A stretch of DNA of 64,000 nt from Salinimicrobium sp050750585 (lineage in GTDB: Bacteria > Bacteroidota > Bacteroidia > Flavobacteriales > Flavobacteriaceae). The stretch is from NCBI RefSeq assembly GCF_050750585.1, contig NZ_JBOJLM010000004.1, positions 62,001 through 126,000 on the forward strand, read 5' to 3'. Below, piece after piece: positions 18,501 through 26,452 of this stretch (positions are counted from its first letter, which is position 1; every line of letters starts with the position of its first letter). The position numbers and the translations under genes are program-made. Under the pieces are notes generated by a model that saw only the letters and a list, made by a program, of their open reading frames with translations, searched no databases and had not been told where the DNA came from.

Positions 18501-21327
18501 ATTGAAAGATAAATTAGAACCTCTGGACAATTATAATCAGTACTTTGAAGCTGGAATAAGATATCAGGAAGGATTAATAAAAGAGGAAAAGGCTTCCCGC
18601 TTCGTAAAAGAAGCAATAGGTGAGGATTACCAGCTGACAAAAGATGAGAAATTTCGAAAAGCCATGGCCTGGGCAGAAGATGTGAATAAAGATCTTTTAG
18701 CCCTCTACTCTTCAGATTTTGAAACAGCTGCTTCAGCTAAGACTTTCATTGTCAACTTGGTTGAAAATAGGTCCTTAGCCCTGGCGGAATCAAGCGAAAT
18801 AAAAAAAGAATTTGATCAAAAGCACGAATTTTTAACTGACCTCAGATCAAATCTAAATTTGCTGAAGGACGAACTGGAGCTAAAATCTGGATTTGCTGAA
18901 GTAAAAGCGACTGAACTAGCACAAAAACTTAAAGCTATTCAAAACTCTTTTTCACTGTTCAGAGATATTACCACAATGAATGTTTTGAAGTCTGAACTTT
19001 CTGTAGCAGGTTTAGATCCGCTTTTTGAAGCTGTGGATAAAGCAGAGATCTCAAAATCAAAAATCTACGAGGTTTTCAATTATAACTTTCATCGTCAATG
19101 GCTACAAGAAAAAAATGACGATTCTGATACACTAAATAATACAACAGGTCTTCAACTCAATAAATTAGATTCTGATTTTAAAAATCTGGACATCAAATAC
19201 AGAACTTACACTAAAAAGGCTCTCTCAGGTAAAATATCTGCTGACAAACCCAGAATGGGGAATCTGATTTTACCCGATTCGCCGGTGGGTCTTATTGTGA
19301 AGGAAAATAAGAAGAGTAGGCGGCATCTTCCTATTCGGAAGTTCCTGGATTCGATTGATTCAGTAGCTAAAAGCCTCAAGCCTTGCTACCTCATGAGTCC
19401 GATGTCCGTGAGTCAGTATCTACCCGTTTCCCCAGATTTTGACATAGTCATTTTTGATGAAGCCTCACAAATACCACCTTGGGATGCTATAGGGGCCTTA
19501 TCTAGAGGAAAACAGGCAATAATAGTCGGAGACACAAAACAATTGCCACCAACGGCTTTCTTTAGCATGAAATCAGAAGATGATTCAGATGAAAAGATAG
19601 ACTGTGAAAGCGTTCTTGAAATGTTTGGCAGTATATACCCAGAGATGCTTCTGAAGTGGCATTATCGAAGTCGCTCTGAGAGTCTTATCAGTTTTTCAAA
19701 TCATCACATTTATGATAATAGGCTTCACACCTTTCCCGCTAGTGATACTGAAGATGACAAAGTTTCTTTAAAGGTAGTAAATGGTAAGAATGCTTTTTAT
19801 GATAAAGGGAAATCCAAGACAAATGGCGGGGAAGCTAATGCTGTAGTTGATGAAATATTTAGCCGTTTAAAAGAAGAAGAGAGCACCGGCTCTATTGGAG
19901 TTGTTACTTTCAGCTCAGTTCAGGCGAACCTCATCAGCGATTTAATCGATGCGCGTCTGCAGAAGGAGCCACAATTTGAAAGTTTTTTCGACGCCAATAA
20001 TCCTGAATATATCTTTGTTAAGAACCTCGAAAATGTGCAGGGAGATGAAAGAGATTTGATCTTATTCTCTGTAGGCTACGGTAAAGACAGTCTTGGAAAA
20101 ATAAGTCGAAATTTTGGTCCATTAAATAATTCAGGAGGTGAACGTCGTTTAAATGTCGCAGTGACTCGAGCCAGAAATGAAGTAAAAATATTTTCAAACT
20201 TTCACCCACGGGAGCTTGATGTTAGCACAAGCAGCTCAGAAGGACTACGTCTCCTAAAGGAATATTTGCTATATGCACAGGAAGGCCATAAAGCTCTTCT
20301 TCGACAACAATCCTTCAACATTGAAGATGAGTTTGGTTCTCTTTTTGAAAAAGAGGTTACTGTTGCACTCAGAAACAAGGGCTGGAATGTGCGAACACAG
20401 ATTGGAGTTGGTGGATATCGTGTAGATTTAGGAATAGTACATCCAGAGTATCATGGACGTTTCTTGGCAGGTATAGAATGTGATGGTGCACGTTACCACT
20501 CTGCCAAATCAGCCAGGGACAGAGATATTCTAAGGCAGATGGTGTTAGAAGGGCTGGGCTGGACAATTTTAAGGATTTGGTCAACTGATTGGTGGTACGA
20601 TAGCGGCAAATGTATAGATAAGCTACATCAAGAATTAGAAGCTTTGTTAGTTGCTCCTAGAGAGGCCATTAAAGAAGTCTTTAAAGAAATAGACACTTCC
20701 GAATTTATTGCGGGAGATAAAGAATCTGAGCAACAGGAAGAGGAGATTAATGTACTTCAGGAAAATTTACCGCCAGTCAAAAACTCTTCATTATTTGACC
20801 CTACAGTGATAGATCTAACTCCTGTGGGTGAATTTTTTGAGAATCCTACCTTAGTAAGTGGCCAGGTGAAGGATTTTGTTCAATCCTTGGCACCTGTTTC
20901 CAGAGAAGAATGTTTTTCTACAATATCCCGCTCCTGGGGATTTACACGAAGAGGAAATAGAATAGACCTACTTTTAGAAACTTGCTCTAGAAATATCCAT
21001 CGAACTAAATCCAATGGTCAGGTATTCTTCTGGAATTCTCCAGATGATGTTGGATCGGTTGAGGCTCTTCGATTGCCACCAGATGGTCAGCAGAGACACC
21101 CCTCCACTATTGCACCAGAAGAACTTCTACATGGGTTTTTGCCTTTACTTCAAAGCAATATTGAGATTCCAAAAGATGTGCTTTACAAGGAGGTGGCAAA
21201 AATGCTTGGCTTCAGCAGGATCACAAAAGAGAATACAAAACACATGGAGCCCGCCTTGGAATTGCTGAAAAAAAAACAGACAATAAGTATTGAGAACGAT
21301 GTTGTTCTCTTTCAAAAACAAAATTAA
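15532..21327 (+). CDS. DUF4011-SF1 helicase-Vsr-DUF3320 protein (Hhe-type defence candidate)
   Basis: The 1931-aa protein combines a transglutaminase-like segment (about 205-300, NCLDISLLYAACLEQAGI), a DUF4011 region beginning near WKDKLLDLSFRNRLLNF (about 375), a superfamily 1 helicase with Walker A GPPGTGKSQ (674-682), DEAS box 1309-1312 and motif VI NVAVTRAR (about 1539), and a Vsr-like nuclease (about 1605-1700; D1632, E1649, IECDGARYH). The C-terminus (about 1780-1931) resembles DUF3320. This DUF4011-helicase-Vsr order corresponds, as I recall, to the single-gene 'hhe' system shown to protect E. coli from phages by Gao and colleagues (2020). All key ATPase and nuclease residues appear intact. 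The 569-bp leader suggests its own promoter; an ion-channel gene follows after 9 bp. Confidence 0.85.
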   Translation: MNIQLELLARERMNLALLQNRIPLIQKLQIGNDTEEHLENLKLKIKSDPEGVLSGEIVISSIPPGEIFIVENPVISHSWDYFKNVNEKIRGRFLVDLQDTEGTIISQTFQDLEIEPESVWLGQQAPLELLVSHIMPNSDIVQRINRKAADFLKELTGNSALSGYQSKDRERIYQTAQAIYQAIREENITYSEAPASFEDTGQKIRTPEQILKHSMANCLDISLLYAACLEQAGIHSLIFIIHGHAYAGFWLEDKFLPRPLEEDAQFFRKRIELDEMAAIEITSATADSHIGFSQLESLGKDHFKNGENFICGIDVTHCRRHARIHPLNDSVSLANKATEKRELRKEETELETRSFKEFELPENIEAREKELDKWKDKLLDLSFRNRLLNFRPNKGTVEILCHSPNEIEDILADGAAFEILPEPRQSSLNLQRTDQEEILTDQITLNFERKKLLTKLSETKFQTVLNSLYRSVVNAEEETGANTLFLALGILSWKETDRSQTERRSPLLLLPVNLKKKTVGGKFSLSLRDDDTVLNHTLLQKLKRDFDLEFPGLDPLPEDESGVNVQLIFDIIRKIIRDRRGWEVKEEVWLSEFSFQKYLMWKELDNHYEDMLKSPVIRTIMTSEAPDEIPEFVSEDKVEELLHPKDLYCPLSADSSQMAAVLSAAEGNSFVLQGPPGTGKSQTIANMISHCIGIGKRVLFVSEKKVALEVVYRRLQEIGIGPFCLELHSKKSEKKEVVKSFYNALEFNSESLNGEWDQVSEELKTSRDGLNNYFRELHEVSPSGISAYKAFGLASRNPDMPKVDLKFESFLKFPLAMLRELVSKLKNWEEFAGSLTNEEYLAWATVQKKEWNSRTEDVVIQLMNKIKSLIEELEKISGDANSKLPLNPKWKIVDWLALGDFVNKLLATPEITSGFLNQRDFSQYQSEFYENLEHLKNQAEIRQKLEKVFQAKVFQENFYELKQQLQETQDGFFLIKFFKKLKFKGRVKILLKDKLEPLDNYNQYFEAGIRYQEGLIKEEKASRFVKEAIGEDYQLTKDEKFRKAMAWAEDVNKDLLALYSSDFETAASAKTFIVNLVENRSLALAESSEIKKEFDQKHEFLTDLRSNLNLLKDELELKSGFAEVKATELAQKLKAIQNSFSLFRDITTMNVLKSELSVAGLDPLFEAVDKAEISKSKIYEVFNYNFHRQWLQEKNDDSDTLNNTTGLQLNKLDSDFKNLDIKYRTYTKKALSGKISADKPRMGNLILPDSPVGLIVKENKKSRRHLPIRKFLDSIDSVAKSLKPCYLMSPMSVSQYLPVSPDFDIVIFDEASQIPPWDAIGALSRGKQAIIVGDTKQLPPTAFFSMKSEDDSDEKIDCESVLEMFGSIYPEMLLKWHYRSRSESLISFSNHHIYDNRLHTFPASDTEDDKVSLKVVNGKNAFYDKGKSKTNGGEANAVVDEIFSRLKEEESTGSIGVVTFSSVQANLISDLIDARLQKEPQFESFFDANNPEYIFVKNLENVQGDERDLILFSVGYGKDSLGKISRNFGPLNNSGGERRLNVAVTRARNEVKIFSNFHPRELDVSTSSSEGLRLLKEYLLYAQEGHKALLRQQSFNIEDEFGSLFEKEVTVALRNKGWNVRTQIGVGGYRVDLGIVHPEYHGRFLAGIECDGARYHSAKSARDRDILRQMVLEGLGWTILRIWSTDWWYDSGKCIDKLHQELEALLVAPREAIKEVFKEIDTSEFIAGDKESEQQEEEINVLQENLPPVKNSSLFDPTVIDLTPVGEFFENPTLVSGQVKDFVQSLAPVSREECFSTISRSWGFTRRGNRIDLLLETCSRNIHRTKSNGQVFFWNSPDDVGSVEALRLPPDGQQRHPSTIAPEELLHGFLPLLQSNIEIPKDVLYKEVAKMLGFSRITKENTKHMEPALELLKKKQTISIENDVVLFQKQN

Positions 21328-21336
21328 TCCTGAAAA

Positions 21337-22173
21337 GTGAAGAAAGTAGGGCAGATCTTGTACGGTCATGAAACTTTCCCAAAAGGATTGAAAAAGAGTG
21401 TGCATAAAATCATGAGCATTTCGAAACGTCAGGGCAATTTTAGTTGGTATTTTGATGTGTTTATAATAAGCTTAATACTTTTGAATATCCTTGCTTTAGT
21501 GTTGGAATCCCTCATACCAATAAAGCAACAGTATCATGAGCAATTCGTTCTTTTTGAAACTTTTTCTGTTCTCATTTTCACCCTGGAATATGTTTTACGA
21601 GTATGGTCTGCCAATGTAAATCCGAAGTACTCCCGATCTGTAATAGGTAATTTTAAATATGCCTGTACTCCACTTGCTGTAATCGATCTTTTAGCTATTC
21701 TGCCTTTTTATCTACCATTCCTAGGGATTGACCTAAGACTTCTAAGGATGTTTAGAATATTTAGAGTGTTCAGATTATTTAAAATTGCTCGCTACTTGAC
21801 AGCCCTAGAACTAATGGAGCGAGTACTGATAAAGAAAAAAGAGGAACTTATGGTTTCCTTGATCTTTACGGTTTTTCTTCTTTTGTTGGCTTCAACACTT
21901 ATGTACTACATAGAAAATGAAGCCCAACCAGAGCATTTTTCCAGTATTCCAGAAACGATGTGGTGGGGCATAGCTACTCTGACCACTGTAGGATATGGTG
22001 ATATGTATCCCGTGACAGGTTTAGGACAGTTTTTAGGTGGCATAATTGCCATTATAGGGATTGGGTTATTTGCTCTACCCACAGGAATATTAGCAGCAGG
22101 ATTTTCAGAGGAAGTATCTCAGAAAGCAAAAGAAGAAGGAGCTTGTCCCAACTGCGGAAGTTTTAATAGATAA
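21337..22173 (+). CDS. Voltage-sensor-type potassium channel (6-TM)
   Basis: This 278-aa membrane protein opens with GTG 21337, 9 bp after the helicase-nuclease stop; an internal ATG at 21412 is a less likely start. Hydrophobic helices S1-S4 occupy about residues 38-155, and S4 carries regularly spaced arginines (LRLLRMFRIFRVFRLFKIAR), the voltage-sensor pattern. S5-pore-S6 follows (about 170-265) with the potassium filter TTVGYGD. The C-terminus is short, with CPNC and no RCK or cyclic-nucleotide domain. Its function is potassium flux across the inner membrane. The tight spacing implies co-transcription with the defence-type gene, so it may act as a membrane effector, or merely be a neighbour. 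Confidence 0.88.
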   Translation: MKKVGQILYGHETFPKGLKKSVHKIMSISKRQGNFSWYFDVFIISLILLNILALVLESLIPIKQQYHEQFVLFETFSVLIFTLEYVLRVWSANVNPKYSRSVIGNFKYACTPLAVIDLLAILPFYLPFLGIDLRLLRMFRIFRVFRLFKIARYLTALELMERVLIKKKEELMVSLIFTVFLLLLASTLMYYIENEAQPEHFSSIPETMWWGIATLTTVGYGDMYPVTGLGQFLGGIIAIIGIGLFALPTGILAAGFSEEVSQKAKEEGACPNCGSFNR

Positions 22174-22382
22174 ACCTTTAAGTTCATAGCCGTATACAAT
22201 TGAAGAGGAGACAGAATACTCTGAGCTAAAATATTTTAGCATACTTTTAAAATCCAAAACGGAATCGATTCTTTCTTTTATTCTTACTGATAACATGACA
22301 AACTTTGAATTCAAGAAAACTCTTATGCAAAATTAGAACCGAATTTTACAATTAAATTACCCCTCTCTCCGCCCCCTAGAAT
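22174..22382. other. Spacer between the channel gene and the element's left end
   Basis: No gene or repeat is recognised in these 209 bases. Together with the left-end region up to the integrase ATG the gene-free stretch is 464 bp; its other contents are listed separately. Confidence 0.4.
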
Positions 22383-22415
22383 AAAAAAAGCCCCACAAAC
22401 GTACTGTTTATAGGG
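22383..22415 (-). terminator. Minus-strand terminator, probably the tRNA gene's original terminator
   Basis: CCCCACAAAC (22391-22400) and GTTTATAGGG (22406-22415) pair (with two G-T pairs and one mismatch) around a 5-nt loop; on the minus strand a CTTTTTTT tract follows (22383-22390). It lies 17 bp beyond the left copy of the tRNA 3'-end repeat, the same side and spacing expected for the terminator of the tRNA gene before integration. Confidence 0.65.
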
Positions 22416-22432
22416 ATTTACAAGCATTATAA

Positions 22433-22445
22433 GTGGTCCCACCTG
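22433..22445. repeat. attL core, copy of the tRNA 3' end
   Basis: GTGGTCCCACCTG is identical to 41219-41231, where it forms the acceptor stem and part of the T arm of the tRNA gene. Flanking bases differ (TAA before and AA after here; TAT and GG at the right copy), which limits the shared core to 13 bp. Confidence 0.8.
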
Positions 22446-22586
22446 AACCACACAACCACAAAAATAAAAATTTAAAAAAATCCCCAAACACGGCTATAAC
22501 ATCAGTAAAAACGCGGTACAATCGCATTTTTGCCTAATATTATTTTCGATTTAGATTGAGGCCGTTTGCATTTATTTGCGCTTAAC

Positions 22587-22618
22587 CGTACAACTATCGT
22601 ACAAATAATTTACATTTG
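22587..22618 (+). promoter_or_regulatory. CGTACAA direct repeats and -7 box upstream of the integrase
   Basis: CGTACAA occurs at 22587-22593 and 22598-22604 (11-bp period) and again at 41154-41160 close to the right end, a pattern expected of integrase arm-type or excisionase sites. TACATTTG (22611-22618) matches the Bacteroidetes -7 consensus TAnnTTTG and would start transcription about 12 bases before the ATG at 22638. No good -33 box is seen. Confidence 0.45.
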
Positions 22619-22637
22619 GCTTTACAAAATATCTGAC

Positions 22638-23930
22638 ATGGCAAGCGTAAATTTCCTCTACCGTTCTACTAAACCTAAAGCCTTTCTAAACCTGAGATTG
22701 CTCTTCAGAATTACTGATGAAAAATTTCCCAAAGGTTATAGAGATTTCTCACTTGGAGGAAAAACAAAGCTGGAGATATCGAGACAATATTGGGAAAAAG
22801 AACATCTGCAAATACGATTCAAAAGAACCAATGATATTGACGAACTAAACAGGATCCAGGAGCTCAAGGAAAAACAGAATTCTATTAACCAGGAGCTGAA
22901 TAAAATTGAAGCTCATATTTTGCAATCCTTTAATTCTACCGATCCTGAAAAAATCTCTAAAGAATGGCTTCAAAAAACCATTAATGATTACTATAATCCT
23001 AAAAAAGTAAAGGAGAAGCCAGAAGACCTTATCTCTTACGTGAAAGTCTATATCGAGGAAAGAAAAGAGCATGTTAGTCCGGCAACTGTAAAGAAGTCAA
23101 ACGTAATTAAGCAAATGCTGGTAAAATTCCAGAACAGCTTGGATCAGACTATCTTGTTGAAAGATATTGATCTGGATTTTAAGAGAGATTTTGAAGCTTA
23201 TATGCTCGAAGAGGGATATGCCTATAATACAATCGCAAGAGCTATCAAATTCACTAAAACGGTGGCACGTCATGCCTATAGCCAAGGGTTAGAAACCAGT
23301 CGGCAATTAGACAGGATCAAAACAAAAACTAAGGAATCAGAAAAAATATATCTCACTTTTGAGGAGTTGGAAAAAATCAAGAAAAAGAGCTTTACGAAAG
23401 AGCACCAGGAGACTGCCAGGGACTGGTTAATAATTTCATGCTTTACCGGGCAGAGAATTTCCGACTTTATGCGGTTTACTAAGGATATGATTAGGAAAAA
23501 AGATGATAAATTTTTGCTCGAATTCACTCAGAAGAAAACAGGTAAAATTATGACCATCCCTTTGCTCAAACAGGTCCGGGAGATCCTGGATAAAAGGAAT
23601 GGCGAGTTTCCAAGGCCTTTACCTGATCCAAAGTACAACGAGTACATTAAAGACGTATGTAAAAAAGCTGGTTTAAAAGAAGAGGTTTGGGGCAGCAAAA
23701 AAGTAGAAGTTGCCGAAAAACAATTCAGAAAAAAAACTGACTACTACGAAAAATGGAAGCTGGTTTCAAGTCATATCGGTAGAAGAAGCTTTGCAACTAA
23801 CTATTATGGGGAAGTTCCTCTTTCTCACCTAAAAACTATTACTGGTCACCATACAGAGCGTAATTTCATGGCCTACTTAGGAAAAGGAGATGAAGAAAAG
23901 GCAATTGATGCTTTGAAGTATTTTGATTAG
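22638..23930 (+). CDS. int: Tyrosine recombinase / phage-type integrase
   Basis: The 430-aa protein starts at ATG 22638 (MASVNFLYRSTKPKAF), preferred to an upstream TTG at 22566 because a -7 promoter box lies between them. It has an arm-binding N-terminus, a SAM-like core-binding domain (about 140-230) and a catalytic domain with R in CFTGQRISDF, H379-x-x-R382 (SSHIGRRSF), H404 in TGHHTERN and the nucleophile Y413 (AYLGK). All catalytic residues are present, so it should be active. It lies just inside attL and reads inward, the usual arrangement for elements that integrate into a tRNA 3' end, and must catalyse integration and excision at the 13-bp core. Confidence 0.93.
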   Translation: MASVNFLYRSTKPKAFLNLRLLFRITDEKFPKGYRDFSLGGKTKLEISRQYWEKEHLQIRFKRTNDIDELNRIQELKEKQNSINQELNKIEAHILQSFNSTDPEKISKEWLQKTINDYYNPKKVKEKPEDLISYVKVYIEERKEHVSPATVKKSNVIKQMLVKFQNSLDQTILLKDIDLDFKRDFEAYMLEEGYAYNTIARAIKFTKTVARHAYSQGLETSRQLDRIKTKTKESEKIYLTFEELEKIKKKSFTKEHQETARDWLIISCFTGQRISDFMRFTKDMIRKKDDKFLLEFTQKKTGKIMTIPLLKQVREILDKRNGEFPRPLPDPKYNEYIKDVCKKAGLKEEVWGSKKVEVAEKQFRKKTDYYEKWKLVSSHIGRRSFATNYYGEVPLSHLKTITGHHTERNFMAYLGKGDEEKAIDALKYFD

Positions 23931-24011
23931 TTCATTGAAGGTCGTTTAGATTAAACCTGTTGTTATTCCACCGCAGGAAGTGATAAAAAGCTAAATTACT
24001 GACACATAATA

Positions 24012-24066
24012 GCGCATGAACCGCCAATGAAAAATAACGGCGTATATGCGCAGACGTTGTGCAGCA
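24012..24066 (+). repeat. attC-like imperfect hairpin before the 2H phosphoesterase gene
   Basis: GCGCAT (24012-24017) and ATGCGC (24046-24051) enclose a second stem, CGCC/GGCG, and are followed by ACGTTGTGC. After the 2H gene, CCACCACAACG (about 24788-24798) carries the complementary CACAACG. A hairpin ending in GTTGTGC with a CACAAC partner beyond the next gene is reminiscent of cassette recombination sites, but the match to the R' consensus GTTRRRY is imperfect and no integron integrase is present. Confidence 0.3.
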
Positions 24067-24098
24067 TTGTTTTAAAAAATATTTGAAGAAGAAGAAAA

Positions 24099-24803
24099 AT
24101 GAATCTGACTGAACATTACAAAGAACTTTATGAAAGTTCAATCAGAAAAATCGAAAATGGAGATTATGTAACCGACTCCCTAATTGATTCTCCAGTTGAT
24201 AAAAGATTCGGAATAACTTTACTTATCAGACCGCCTAAAGAAGTTAAAGATGAAATTGAGTCATTCTTAGAAGAATTAAAACAAATAGATTCTTCCCAGT
24301 ACTATTATCCAAATGCAGACATTCATATCACTGTGATGTCAATTATTTCGTGTTATGAAGGTTTTCGAATAGATCAAATTTCGGTTACTGACTATTCCAA
24401 TTTGATACAGCAGAGTTTAAAAGGAATGGATAAATTTGAAATAAAATTCCAGGGAATTACAGCTTCTGATTCAGGAATAATGATTCAAGGATTTCCAGAA
24501 AATGAGATGTTGAACAATATGAGAAACAATTTGAGAGCAAAATTTAAAAATTCAAATCTGGAGCAATCTATTGACAGAAGATATACAATTCAGACTGCAC
24601 ACGCTACAACAGTTAGATTTAGAAAAGAACTTCAAAATATCAAAGCATTTTTAGCTGAAATCGAGAAATTTAAAAACTATGATTTTGGAAGTTTTGAGGT
24701 AAAAGAATTTGAATTGGTTTTCAACGATTGGTATCAAAGAGAACAAAACTCGCTACTGTTAGGGAAATTTGAACTACAGCAACATTCCACCACAACGAAC
24801 TGA
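24099..24803 (+). CDS. 2H phosphoesterase (2'-5' RNA ligase-like)
   Basis: This 234-aa protein has the two H-x-T motifs that define the 2H superfamily: H76-I-T78 (HITVMS) and H168-A-T170 (HATTVRF), 92 residues apart, with hydrophobic residues around each as expected. Members cleave cyclic or 2',5'-linked phosphodiesters, such as tRNA-splicing intermediates or cyclic oligonucleotides; the phage anti-CBASS protein Acb1 belongs to the same superfamily. No signal peptide is present, so it is cytosolic. The gene is the first cargo after the integrase, preceded by an attC-like hairpin. Substrate is unknown. An RNA-repair enzyme or a counter-defence nuclease are both possible on an element of this kind. 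Confidence 0.75.
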   Translation: MNLTEHYKELYESSIRKIENGDYVTDSLIDSPVDKRFGITLLIRPPKEVKDEIESFLEELKQIDSSQYYYPNADIHITVMSIISCYEGFRIDQISVTDYSNLIQQSLKGMDKFEIKFQGITASDSGIMIQGFPENEMLNNMRNNLRAKFKNSNLEQSIDRRYTIQTAHATTVRFRKELQNIKAFLAEIEKFKNYDFGSFEVKEFELVFNDWYQREQNSLLLGKFELQQHSTTTN

Positions 24804-24823
24804 GTCAAAAAACCACTTTCAAA

Positions 24824-25243
24824 ATGACATTATTTGTAGACAAAATAATAGAAAATGATCTTGGAGGTTACACAACGGACCTCAAAAAAGCTGAATACAT
24901 TTTGGCTGTACATAGATTATCATTCGAAAAAATCTTAAGCCAGACTTCAAGAACCATTAAAATTCCGTCAGGAGGATTTATAAGTGGCAGGTATGTGGTA
25001 ATGTTTAATTTTTCCTGGGATTTAAATCATGTGAATTTTGGGTTCATTAATTATCAAATAGATTTAGATAAGCATTTTAATGTTTTTGCCGACTGTATGT
25101 CTCCTAAATCAGTGGCGGGATTCCATCAATTCAAAGAAAGAATTAAACAAAAAGGACAGTCTGAATTAAACGAAACTCAATTGTCCGATAACGATTCAGA
25201 TTTTGTTTTAGCTTACGGGGAGTATATCGAAAACCGGAGTTAG
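24824..25243 (+). CDS. Hypothetical 139-aa protein
   Basis: ATG 24824 begins 20 bp after the 2H gene in the same direction, so the two are probably co-transcribed. The sequence is soluble, without signal peptide, membrane segment or cysteine-rich motif (a single Cys near 92). It contains a predicted beta-rich centre (GRYVVMFNFSWDLNHVNFGFINYQID). I do not recognise a family. The acidic and polar tail (LNETQLSDNDSDF) is probably flexible. A partner or inhibitor of the 2H enzyme is a guess from position only. Confidence 0.6.
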   Translation: MTLFVDKIIENDLGGYTTDLKKAEYILAVHRLSFEKILSQTSRTIKIPSGGFISGRYVVMFNFSWDLNHVNFGFINYQIDLDKHFNVFADCMSPKSVAGFHQFKERIKQKGQSELNETQLSDNDSDFVLAYGEYIENRS

Positions 25244-25389
25244 TCAATAATTGAACTATTGGTGATAGAATGATATATTAATTGTCCTTTTGAGGGAATT
25301 GGCCAGCTCGTCTTCTCTTATTAAGCCTTTACCATCCTCTAAAGCTTTTCTTTAAGACTGCGTTTGCTGCATTTACATTTCCTTAAAAG

Positions 25390-26301
25390 TTAAATCACCA
25401 TTCTGTACTCCTTCGGGGTTTGTCCAACTCTTTGTTTGAAGAGTCGGGTGAAATGTTGCGGATATTTAAAACCGAGCTCATAAGCGATTTCGTTTACAGT
25501 CTTACTGTGGTCAAACATTCGGTTTTTTGAAATTTCGATGATCTTATTCTGCACATATTCCTGGGCAGATTTTCCCGTTTCCTTTTTTATTAGGTCACCA
25601 AAATAATTTGGGGATAAATGCAGTGCATCTGCAAAATAAGCAACCGAGGGTAAACCATTGCTCTGAGGCAATTCAGATTTAAAATACCCATTTAGCAGTT
25701 CTTCAAATTTCTCGATTGTACCCTGATTGGCATTATCCCTGGTCAAAAATTGTCGATCGTAAAAACGCTCACAGTGATTTAAAAATAATTCAATTGTAGA
25801 GGTGATTAATTTTTTGCTGTGCTTATCTACTCCTTGCTGTAGTTCATCTTTTATTCTGGTAAAGTAATCCAGAACTATTTTTCTTTCTTTTTCTGAGAGA
25901 TGAAGAGCTTCGTTCAAGTTATAACTGAAAAATCCGTACTCCTGTATTTTCTTTGCAAGAGAGGTTCCGGCAAGCAGATCTGAATGAAAAACCAAACCAT
26001 GGCCGATAGGTTGGTACATTTCTCCACTATTTTCAATTTCCATTACCTGGCCAGGAGATACGAAAACCAGAGTTCCCTCCTGGTAGTCATAATAATTACG
26101 GCCATATTTAAGGTCACCGCATTTCACTTCCTTTAGAAACACGCAATACAAGCCGTAATTTATCTTGATAGTCTTCGCACCGCCCCAAGAACGACGGTCT
26201 GCTTTTGAAAAATCAATGATGTTTACCAACGGGTGTAGCGTTTCATGATTGTTCAGCTTGTTGTATTCATCTACCGTGTCAAATTGAAAAAATCCTTCCA
26301 T
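25390..26301 (-). CDS. AraC-family transcriptional regulator
   Basis: I chose ATG 26301 (MEGFFQFDTVDEYN), giving 303 aa; a TTG eight codons upstream overlaps the promoter box. The N-terminal half is a cupin-like sensor (with LVNIIDFSKADRR and VFVSPGQVMEIE), and the C-terminus has two helix-turn-helix motifs ending in ELGFKYPQHFTRLFKQRVGQTPKEYR, the AraC signature. Regulators of this subtype are commonly found beside aldo/keto reductase and cupin gene sets in Bacteroidetes. It is divergent from the eight-gene cargo cluster, with shared TTTGTACAA sites between them, and most likely activates that cluster in response to a small molecule not identifiable here. Confidence 0.88.
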   Translation of the reverse strand: MEGFFQFDTVDEYNKLNNHETLHPLVNIIDFSKADRRSWGGAKTIKINYGLYCVFLKEVKCGDLKYGRNYYDYQEGTLVFVSPGQVMEIENSGEMYQPIGHGLVFHSDLLAGTSLAKKIQEYGFFSYNLNEALHLSEKERKIVLDYFTRIKDELQQGVDKHSKKLITSTIELFLNHCERFYDRQFLTRDNANQGTIEKFEELLNGYFKSELPQSNGLPSVAYFADALHLSPNYFGDLIKKETGKSAQEYVQNKIIEISKNRMFDHSKTVNEIAYELGFKYPQHFTRLFKQRVGQTPKEYRMVI

Positions 26302-26452
26302 ATCCTCTACTTGTATTTTGTACAAAATTACACAATTGTCTTTTGCTTTTTAAGTAACTCATAATCAATCAGTAATATTGGTAGAAAAAGCGGTAATCTG
26401 TATAAATCAGGTCGATTTAATTAATAGAACTTTGTACAACAAAAAATTAGCC
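26302..26452. promoter_or_regulatory. Divergent control region with TTTGTACAA palindromes
   Basis: ATTTTGTACAAAAT (26315-26328) is a perfect 14-bp palindrome overlapping a minus-strand -7 box TAATTTTG (26330-26323) for the AraC gene. A second TTTGTACAA lies at 26431-26439, 13 bp before the first reductase ATG (26453). The paired sites are the best candidate operators for the AraC protein. No clear -33 boxes were found. Confidence 0.45.

Noticed and set aside
15532..22173. Including the helicase-nuclease and channel genes in the tRNA-integrated element
   Set aside because: They lie outside the attL repeat, and no further copy of the 13-bp core was found to their left. They could still be an older island.
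22566..22637. TTG start for the integrase
   Set aside because: A -7 promoter box and the CGTACAA repeats lie inside this segment, so translation more likely starts at ATG 22638.
24012..24066. Firm call of an integron attC site
   Set aside because: The R' box does not match GTTRRRY exactly and no integron integrase or cassette array is present; kept only as a low-confidence feature.
26378..26452. Extended N-terminus of the first aldo/keto reductase
   Set aside because: The 25 extra residues do not resemble AKR proteins and overlap the shared control region; ATG 26453 gives the normal start.
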